Positions 6,381 to 11,402 of a stretch of DNA of 11,402 nt are shown one piece after another. The notes beneath the pieces are model-generated. The model had not been told where the DNA came from. It worked only from the letters and a program-made list of their open reading frames with translations, and did not search any database. This DNA is from CAZXTR01 sp964643615 (GTDB taxonomy: Bacteria > Pseudomonadota > Alphaproteobacteria > CAAHEQ01 > UBA3637). Numbering within the stretch: the first letter of the stretch is position 1; every line of letters begins with the position of its first letter. The stretch is taken from assembly GCA_964643615.1 (NCBI GenBank), contig CAZXTR010000029.1, positions 1 through 11,402 on the forward strand, written 5' to 3'. Made by a program: the position numbers and the translations under genes.

Positions 6381-6711
6381 TATGTTCTCCATTGATATGC
6401 AATAGTTGTGCACGAATGCGTCTGGTAAAAATGCTTCGAGCAATCATAAAACCAAAAAAAAATAGTAAGATAGTTAAAGGCCCTTGTTGGGCAAAAAATT
6501 TCCAAATCAAAACCATGGACAAAAAAAAGACAACGAGCCGAATAAATGTTGTTAAAAATAGAAAAGATTTTAACTTACGAACAGATTGAATTTTTTGTAT
6601 GCATTTCCAATGGAAATAAGCAAATAAAACCCCAATAATTAACCCTATAAAAATAAGAATAACCATATCGATTGCATCTATGGATGAATGAAAAATAGAT
6701 TGTGCTCTCAT
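6364..6711 (-). CDS. atpR: N-ATPase accessory membrane protein AtpR
   Basis: This is a small membrane protein found only in N-type ATPase operons. Its 115 residues contain three predicted membrane helices (about 14-32, 48-70 and 77-93). Arg58 lies within the second helix and Arg92 at the end of the third. Buried arginines are a known trait of AtpR and have been proposed to interact with the c-subunit glutamate; that role is not shown here. The ATG overlaps the atpQ stop as ATGA, with AAAGGA about 9 nt upstream, so translation is likely coupled. The assignment rests on position between atpQ and atpB, size, helix count and the arginines. Confidence 0.85.
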   Translation of the reverse strand: MRAQSIFHSSIDAIDMVILIFIGLIIGVLFAYFHWKCIQKIQSVRKLKSFLFLTTFIRLVVFFLSMVLIWKFFAQQGPLTILLFFFGFMIARSIFTRRIRAQLLHINGEHNVRKL

Positions 6712-7052
6712 GATATGTCGTCCTTTATTCTATTGCGTTCTTTGTTGTATGTATTATCGGCATTTTGAATGCCTTCTCTTTTGATCCAGCCCCAACCTAA
6801 AAACAATCCAAAACCAAGTCCAATTAACAATAAATTCAAACGCCATGACAAAGGGGGTAGTGGGCACACTTTATCAAGCCATGTTCCAAACAAAATGCCA
6901 ATCAAAATAGGACAAATAATAATGAACCCCAAAGTCATAACAATTGTAAAATTAAAAAAAAGAAAACGCTGCTTTCTGTTTTGCAATAATTTAGCTTTGT
7001 GAACTAGTTCTTTTTCTGTTTTTTTTTCATCAGGAGAATCAAAATGTATCAT
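6708..7052 (-). CDS. atpQ: N-ATPase accessory membrane protein AtpQ (AtpI-like)
   Basis: This protein of 114 residues has two predicted membrane helices (about 33-57 and 72-90), charged cytoplasmic ends and the motif GTWLD (56-60) at the end of helix 1. That is the pattern of the AtpI/ATPase gene-1 family, whose members help assemble the c-ring and have been linked to Mg2+ supply. In N-type operons this position is occupied by AtpQ. The ATG directly follows the atpC stop codon (TAAATG), with AAGGAA in the coding end of atpC as its ribosome binding site. Its own stop overlaps the start of atpR. The specific name depends on the operon context. Confidence 0.85.
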   Translation of the reverse strand: MIHFDSPDEKKTEKELVHKAKLLQNRKQRFLFFNFTIVMTLGFIIICPILIGILFGTWLDKVCPLPPLSWRLNLLLIGLGFGLFLGWGWIKREGIQNADNTYNKERNRIKDDIS

Positions 7053-7445
7053 TTATTTTCCTTGCGTTTGAAGTTCTACAAAACCACGAGTTAATCCAGA
7101 TTCTAACTTTGCCATCACAGCGTTTAATTCTTTTCTTTCCTCTTCTTCTTGTTTAAATTCAGTTTGAATTGCATGGGTTAAAGTGGTTAAGTTGTTACCC
7201 AAAATAGCCTTTTGCACAGAAACAAAAATATCCTTCCCCTGTTTTACAAGGATTCCATGGTTGCATGCCATATAATTTGTTTTTGAATCCAGTGTTTCAA
7301 ATTGGATAATATTAGGAGGAAAGGCGCATATAAAATCAACGTGTTTTGGCAATAAACAAACATAACCATCTAAAGCTTCTAAATCAATTTTTTTGATTTC
7401 TTGTTCTAAAATAATATTAATAGGGGAAAACACTTTTAATTTCAT
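7053..7445 (-). CDS. atpC: N-ATPase epsilon subunit
   Basis: This rotor subunit binds gamma and the c-ring and can regulate ATP hydrolysis. The protein has 130 residues. The N-terminal beta-sandwich is visible (KVFSPINIILEQEIKKIDLEALDGYVCLLPKHVDF), matching the family pattern of a start strand followed by G.....P.H. The C-terminal helical part is strongly charged (EFKQEEEERKELNAVMAKLE). The start overlaps the atpD stop as ATGA, the usual translational coupling. Placement of atpC directly after atpD at the front of the operon, not at the end, is characteristic of N-ATPase operons. Confidence 0.93.
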   Translation of the reverse strand: MKLKVFSPINIILEQEIKKIDLEALDGYVCLLPKHVDFICAFPPNIIQFETLDSKTNYMACNHGILVKQGKDIFVSVQKAILGNNLTTLTHAIQTEFKQEEEERKELNAVMAKLESGLTRGFVELQTQGK

Positions 7446-8842
7446 ATTGTGTTATCCTTTTTCTTATTTTTTTCAATAGCTTCTTCAATAGAGCCAATCA
7501 TAAAAAAATCATTTTCGTACATATGATTAAGTTCACCCGATAAAATGCGTTCACAACCTGATATAGTATCCTCTAAATCAACAGATTTTCCTTGCATTCC
7601 CGTGAACTGTTGAGTGGTAAAGAAGGGTTGGGTTAAAAATCTTTCTAATTTTCGCGCGGTCAAAACAGTTTGTTGATCTTTTTCTGGCAACTCGTCAAAG
7701 CCAAGCATTGCAATGACATCTTTTAAATCTTCATATTCAGCCAAGCATCGACGTACTTTTGTTGCTACCTGATAATGGTGTTCTCCAACAATCAAAGGAG
7801 TAAGCATATTTGAAGATGATTGCAAAGGGTCAACTGCAGGGTAAAGACCTTGAGCTGCCCGTGTCCTTGACAATACGATGCTTGCGGATAGATGTGAAAA
7901 AGTATGTACAGCCGAAGGGTCAGTAAAGTCATCTGCGGGGACATATACGGCTTGAATGGAGGTAATGGCTGCGTTTTGAGTACTTGAAATGCGTTCTTCT
8001 AATTCAGCAATGTCTGTTCCCAAAGAAGGTTGATACCCAACTCTGGATGGCGTTTGACCTAACAACACAGATACTTCTGATCCCGCTTGTATAAAACGGA
8101 AGATATTATCAATCAACAATAAAACATCTTGTTTTTTCGTGTCGCGGAAATATTCAGCCATAGTTAAAGCCGTTAAAGCAACCCTAAAACGGATTCCTGG
8201 CGCTTCATTCATTTGTCCAAAAACCATAACAGTTTTTGACAAAACACCAGCTTCTTGCATCTCTCGATACAATTGTTCCCCCTCTCGAGAACGTTCTCCG
8301 ACGCCACAAAACAAGCTAACACCTTCATAACGTCCGACCATGTTATTAATCATTTCTGTGATGAGAACTGTTTTTCCAACGCCAGCCCCCCCGAAAAGGC
8401 CCGATTTACCACCTCTTTCCATCGGAGCAAGTAAATCAATTGCTTTAATGCCTGAAACAAAAATTTCCGATGAAATTTGGCGTTTATCCAAAGGAATCGC
8501 ATTCGCATGAATGGATTCTTCTTGAGTCGTTTTTAATGGAGGTTTGTTGTCGATAGGTTGTCCAAAAACATTAAACATACGTCCTAACGTTTGTGGTCCT
8601 ACAGGTACTTGAATATGATGCCCGGTGTCAACAACGTCCATGTGTCGAGCTAATCCACGTGTTGACCCTAAAGCTAAACAACGAACAGTTCGTTCATCGG
8701 CGTACCCTTGAACTTCAATTACCAGAGGCGTTTCTTCTCCAGTGATTAATTCGTTGTAAATAGCAGGTAAATTATGCTCAAAGCGAACAAGAACAACGCT
8801 TCCTTGGACTGAAACAATTTTCCCAATATTTTTCTTTGTCAT
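7442..8842 (-). CDS. atpD: N-ATPase beta subunit (catalytic)
   Basis: This is the catalytic subunit of the soluble head, which hydrolyses or makes ATP. Its 466 residues match the family. The P-loop is GGAGVGKT (151-158); the catalytic glutamate is in GERSREGE (182-189, Glu183); Walker B is LLLIDNIFRF (241-250). The block YVPADDFTDPS (300-310) and the DELSEED-region variant DELPEKD (383-389) are also present. In the block after YPAVDPL it reads QSSSNML, where most beta chains have an Arg (TSR) instead of Asn345. The gene starts 18 nt after the predicted transcription start; the leader contains GGGGAAAGAG rather than a clear AGGAGG, so initiation may be modest or regulated. It is the first gene of the operon, unlike ordinary F-type operons, in which atpD follows atpG. 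Confidence 0.97.
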   Translation of the reverse strand: MTKKNIGKIVSVQGSVVLVRFEHNLPAIYNELITGEETPLVIEVQGYADERTVRCLALGSTRGLARHMDVVDTGHHIQVPVGPQTLGRMFNVFGQPIDNKPPLKTTQEESIHANAIPLDKRQISSEIFVSGIKAIDLLAPMERGGKSGLFGGAGVGKTVLITEMINNMVGRYEGVSLFCGVGERSREGEQLYREMQEAGVLSKTVMVFGQMNEAPGIRFRVALTALTMAEYFRDTKKQDVLLLIDNIFRFIQAGSEVSVLLGQTPSRVGYQPSLGTDIAELEERISSTQNAAITSIQAVYVPADDFTDPSAVHTFSHLSASIVLSRTRAAQGLYPAVDPLQSSSNMLTPLIVGEHHYQVATKVRRCLAEYEDLKDVIAMLGFDELPEKDQQTVLTARKLERFLTQPFFTTQQFTGMQGKSVDLEDTISGCERILSGELNHMYENDFFMIGSIEEAIEKNKKKDNTI

Positions 8843-8866
8843 TGATTTCTCTTTCCCCGTTGACCA

Positions 8867-8895
8867 GTTATAGGGGAAGAGTTTGAACTTGTCAA
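8867..8895 (-). promoter_or_regulatory. Main promoter of the N-ATPase operon
   Basis: On the minus strand there is TTGACA (8890-8895, perfect), a 17-nt spacer and TATAAC (8867-8872, 5 of 6). The predicted start is an A near 8860, giving an 18-nt leader before the atpD ATG at 8842. An A-tract precedes the -35 box. It lies in the 64-nt gap after the M48 protease gene and is the best promoter in the window. Confidence 0.82.
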
Positions 8896-8898
8896 GTT
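8886..8898. repeat. Short inverted repeat over the atpD -35 box
   Basis: AACTTG and CAAGTT form 6-bp arms around one central base, overlapping the -35 hexamer of the atpD promoter. It is too tight to form an RNA hairpin, so if meaningful it would be a binding site for a dimeric regulator. Half of the symmetry comes from the TTGACA hexamer itself, so chance is a real possibility. Confidence 0.3.
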
Positions 8899-8906
8899 TT
8901 TTGATT

Positions 8907-10241
8907 TTAAAAAGTATCAGGTTGTTTGTTGTGTATTTGATAGATAGAATCTTTTAAATCTTGTAAACGTAATAATTTAACAGCATCTTTTTGAAGTTGT
9001 TTTTGCGCTTGATCAATTTTATGTAAAGCTTCTTTGTAATTTCCGATTAAAAAGTTGTATTCAGCAAGAGCGTAGAACGCATTTCCTTGTTGTTGTGTCA
9101 TCCCGTATGCAGTGCTTAAAAAGAACCATCCCTCCGGCAAATAAGAGTCGCGGGGCAGTATGTATTCAAGTTGTTGAATGGCTTTTTGCGGTTTCTTGTT
9201 TTCTATAAGTGCGTGTGCTAAGGCAAGTCGAATAAGGACAGCCTCTTTATCTAAAGAAACTGCAATTTCATAGGCTTCGACGGATTGAGATATGTTGCCT
9301 GTTTCAAATAAAACTTGCCCCTTAAGTTCCCAAAAATAAGGATTTTTTGGTTGTGCGTCTATAAGTTTCTGTATTTCTTCCAGTGCTTTTTGAATGTTGG
9401 CTTGTTTGAAATAAGCAATCGATTTCGCATAGTGGGATGGTAAGTCGTTTTTCGTATATGTCTCAAAAGTTTGTTCTGAAGAGTTTAAAAAACCAAAAAG
9501 TTTAGCACGAATTAAATGAAATTCCATATCATTTTTCAATGGTTTGGTATTTTGGGATGCATTATCAAAAAAAGCAATCCTTTCTTTAGTTAATGGATGA
9601 GTTCTTGTATAATAATATTCGTCGAGTGTTGAATTCAATTGTTCTTTGGCGTACATTGTTTTCGTAATAGACAATAACCCTTTGGGAGAATAACCAATTT
9701 CTTGTATCAAATGAATGGCTGTGCTATCTGCGGCATTTTCTTCGGCGATGCGATAAGAACTAATGAAAGTTTCACTTGTCCCTAATCCCCCTGCGATGAC
9801 GGCCATCCCGACGTCACCTCTACCTGAAGCCATAGCCGCAATTCCTCCTAATATAGTCGTAATGACGGCGGTTGTTTGTGCCTTTTTTAAGCTTTCATAA
9901 CCACGGACAATGTGTCCGCCGACAATGTGTCCCGTTTCGTGTGCCAATACTCCGAAAAAAGCATCGCTGTTTGGAGATTCTAGAATTAACCCCGTGTGGA
10001 CAAAAATAGTAGTTCCTCCTGCAACAAAAGCATTGATAGTATTATCATTAATGAAAATAACACGTGCAGAGTTGGAATCCAATCCCGCTATTTTAAAAAA
10101 ATTTTTAATGCGTAAAAGGGTATATTCTTCTAATTCTGTATCGCGAATAATGGATAAAGGCTTGCATTGTCCATAAGAATATGGCATAACAGTAAATAAT
10201 ATTGTTAATAATATTAAAAAAAGAGGTCGTGTGATACCCAT
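8907..10241 (-). CDS. BepA/YfgC-like periplasmic M48 metalloprotease with TPR repeats
   Basis: This is a zinc protease of the outer-membrane quality-control type. BepA-like proteins degrade or help fold stalled outer-membrane proteins in the periplasm. The 444-residue protein has a signal peptide (hydrophobic 6-20, possible cleavage after about 24). An M48 domain follows, with HETGH (101-105: His101, Glu102, His105), the third zinc ligand Glu168 in ENAAD (168-172), and the RTHP block (213-216). A C-terminal half (about 265-440) contains TPR-like helix pairs (for example AYFKQANIQKALEEI, LFETGNISQSVEAYEIA and ALAEYNFLIGNYKEALHKI). The start ATG at 10241 has AAAGGA 8 nt upstream. It begins head-to-head with, and overlaps, the GGT-like gene. 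It ends 64 nt before atpD, which has its own promoter. An exact orthology name is not justified. Confidence 0.92.
   Translation of the reverse strand: MGITRPLFLILLTILFTVMPYSYGQCKPLSIIRDTELEEYTLLRIKNFFKIAGLDSNSARVIFINDNTINAFVAGGTTIFVHTGLILESPNSDAFFGVLAHETGHIVGGHIVRGYESLKKAQTTAVITTILGGIAAMASGRGDVGMAVIAGGLGTSETFISSYRIAEENAADSTAIHLIQEIGYSPKGLLSITKTMYAKEQLNSTLDEYYYTRTHPLTKERIAFFDNASQNTKPLKNDMEFHLIRAKLFGFLNSSEQTFETYTKNDLPSHYAKSIAYFKQANIQKALEEIQKLIDAQPKNPYFWELKGQVLFETGNISQSVEAYEIAVSLDKEAVLIRLALAHALIENKKPQKAIQQLEYILPRDSYLPEGWFFLSTAYGMTQQQGNAFYALAEYNFLIGNYKEALHKIDQAQKQLQKDAVKLLRLQDLKDSIYQIHNKQPDTF
10162..10190 (+). promoter_or_regulatory. Weak promoter candidate for the GGT-like gene
   Basis: TTGCAT (10162-10167), a 17-nt spacer ending in TGG, and CATAAC (10185-10190) lie 50 nt before the ATG, within the 5' part of the protease gene. 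The -35 matches at only 3 of 6 positions, although the extended -10 TGn compensates somewhat. Some promoter must lie here because the divergent gene starts inside this region. Confidence 0.25.
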
Positions 10242-11402
10242 GAATCATTTCCTTTATACATCAAATCACTTTAAAAAACTTTGCAAATCTAGTCAAATTT
10301 TAATTTTTCTTTTTGCGTTCGGTTGTTCTGGAGCGCACACTTTTATGGAAGGTAAATCTGTAAAGGGAGTTATATCCGCACCAGATGAATCGACTCAAGA
10401 GATAGGGCAAAAGATCTTATCTCATGGTGGAAATGCTGTAGATGCTATGACGGCAATGATTTTAAATGAATCTGTTGTTCTTCCTTCGCGCGTTAGCTTA
10501 GCAGGGGGTGGTGTTTGCCAAGTGTTCGATTTGCGTTCAAAGGAAAAGCAAACGTTAGATTTTTTACCTTTGCAAGAATTTTTGACAAAAACGAGTTTGC
10601 CGATGCTTCCTCGAGGTGTTTTTGCAATGCATAGTGATTATGGCATAAAACCATGGTCAAAGGTTGTTCAGCCTGCCTTAATTAATGCACAAAAAGGCTC
10701 TAAGGTTAGCGAACTATTGCAAAAAGATATCGACGATATATCGGATTTAGATGCGCACTTTATGAAGCTAATAAAAGATGATATGTTGATCCAACCGAAT
10801 TTAGCAAAGACGTTAAAAATGATTTCACAATCGGGCACAGGCGTATTTTATCAAGGTGGCTGGGCAAATACTATGTCGATTGCAGCGTCGAAAAAGGGCG
10901 GAAATTTTACACAAGAAAAATTAAAAGCAGTTCGTCCAAAATGGAAAAATTCGGCTGTTATTTCTGATGATCAAGGAAAAACGGTTTTCTCAAATACAGC
11001 CGTCAATAAACAAATAATGGAAGGATGGGAAAAAGTCCTTAAAAATGTGGATGAAGGATTGAATGAGTTAAGTAAAAATAAATCTGAGCGATCTTTTGAA
11101 GGCATTGGTTTGATGGCTATCGATAAAAACGGCTTGATTGTTTCTTGTGCTGTTGGTATGGGAACGTTGTTTGGCGATGGTCGATATTTAGAGAAGCAAG
11201 GCTTTTTTATTGCAGATGGGGTGGCTACGGAGCAACAATATGATATTGAAAATGTTATTCATTTGAACGCTGATGAAACGGGCATTTTAGCGGTGATAGT
11301 TGGCGCTGGCAAAAATAGCGCTATTGATGGTCAGCAAGTAATTTTAGATACGTTTTTCAAACAAAAAGATACTCCTTTTTCTTACCTTAAAAATCAACAA
11401 AA
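10240..11402 (+). CDS. Gamma-glutamyltranspeptidase-like lipoprotein lacking the catalytic Thr (partial)
   Basis: The frame is open for 387 codons to the window edge. The N-terminus has a hydrophobic stretch ending LFAFGC (24-29), which fits a permissive lipobox with Cys29, so it is likely exported and lipid-anchored. GGT-fold blocks follow in order: GGNAVDAMTA (63-72), SLAGGGV (86-92), DYGIKPWSKVVQPALINAQKG (133-153), GTGVFYQGGWANTM (199-212) and KKGGNFTQEKLKA (218-230). Next come GLMAIDKNGLIVSCAVGMG (290-308), TLFGDG (309-314) and the terminal VGAGKNSAI (354-361). In active GGT the autoprocessing nucleophile lies in TTHFSVVD; here the aligned stretch is EGIGLMAID (287-295), with no Thr. The catalytic Gly-Gly is also changed. 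It is therefore probably a non-catalytic homologue. No frameshift or stop is seen, so it is not an obvious pseudogene. The start could also be GTG 10231; AGAGG lies upstream of both. Confidence 0.8.
   Translation, partial: MNHFLYTSNHFKKLCKSSQILIFLFAFGCSGAHTFMEGKSVKGVISAPDESTQEIGQKILSHGGNAVDAMTAMILNESVVLPSRVSLAGGGVCQVFDLRSKEKQTLDFLPLQEFLTKTSLPMLPRGVFAMHSDYGIKPWSKVVQPALINAQKGSKVSELLQKDIDDISDLDAHFMKLIKDDMLIQPNLAKTLKMISQSGTGVFYQGGWANTMSIAASKKGGNFTQEKLKAVRPKWKNSAVISDDQGKTVFSNTAVNKQIMEGWEKVLKNVDEGLNELSKNKSERSFEGIGLMAIDKNGLIVSCAVGMGTLFGDGRYLEKQGFFIADGVATEQQYDIENVIHLNADETGILAVIVGAGKNSAIDGQQVILDTFFKQKDTPFSYLKNQQ
10268..10296 (-). promoter_or_regulatory. Putative promoter of the M48 protease gene
   Basis: On the minus strand there is TTGACT (10291-10296, 5 of 6), a 17-nt spacer and TAAAGT (10268-10273, 4 of 6). 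The predicted start near 10261 leaves about 20 nt to the protease ATG at 10241. The element lies inside the first codons of the divergent GGT-like gene. Confidence 0.45.

Noticed and set aside
6381..6443. Upstream ATGs for atpB at 6392 and 6443
   Set aside because: Neither has a ribosome binding site; GGAG sits 6 nt before the ATG at 6380.
1..11402. CRISPR arrays, insertion sequences, attachment sites or phage genes
   Set aside because: No regularly spaced repeats, transposase motifs, terminal inverted repeats or integrase-like genes are visible; the region is an ordinary chromosomal layout.
10240..11402. GGT-like gene as a pseudogene
   Set aside because: The frame stays open across the whole visible length with coherent fold motifs and no frameshift; loss of catalytic residues alone indicates a non-enzymatic homologue rather than a broken gene.

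Overview
The window is AT-rich, gene-dense bacterial DNA, almost entirely coded on the minus strand. Its core is a complete nine-gene operon for an N-type rotary ATPase (N-ATPase) in the diagnostic order atpD-C-Q-R-B-E-F-A-G. This operon lacks a separate delta gene and carries the two extra membrane proteins AtpQ and AtpR. The BepA-like periplasmic protease, low GC and compact layout suggest a Gram-negative proteobacterium, possibly a host-associated alphaproteobacterium. That placement is an inference of low confidence, since no rRNA or other strong taxonomic marker is present.

Layout from left to right: (1) 1-1025, minus, mnmA (tRNA 2-thiouridylase), C-terminus cut by the window edge. (2) 1007-1945, minus, a YrbG-like Na+/Ca2+ antiporter that overlaps the mnmA start by 19 nt; the two genes probably form an operon with a promoter at 1970-1998. 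(3) 1946-2169, the only sizeable intergenic region. It holds a strong terminator and, reading leftward from the end of atpG, a promoter-like element followed by about 134 nt that folds into four consecutive hairpins, a candidate small RNA with C-rich loops. (4) 2170-8842, minus, the N-ATPase operon, very tightly packed, with a near-consensus sigma70 promoter (TTGACA-17-TATAAC) just upstream of atpD. (5) 8907-10241, minus, a BepA/YfgC-type M48 metalloprotease with TPR repeats. (6) 10240-11402, plus, the start of a divergent gene for a secreted, probably lipid-anchored gamma-glutamyltranspeptidase-like protein. It retains the fold motifs but lacks the catalytic threonine, and it is cut by the window edge.

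Function: AtpD, C, A and G form the soluble catalytic part with rotor shaft. AtpB, E and F form the membrane part and peripheral stalk, with a delta-like C-terminal domain apparently fused to AtpF. AtpQ and AtpR are assembly or accessory membrane proteins. The c subunit has two glutamates plus Thr/Thr/Tyr at the known Na+-ligand positions, so Na+ pumping is plausible. However, at least one studied N-ATPase ring (Burkholderia pseudomallei) is reported to be H+-specific. The neighbouring Na+/Ca2+ exchanger would consume a Na+ gradient, though it is transcribed separately.

The points most worth following up are the four-hairpin RNA candidate after atpG, the N-ATPase itself in an apparently compact AT-rich genome, and the catalytically dead GGT-like lipoprotein that shares its start site head-to-head with the protease.
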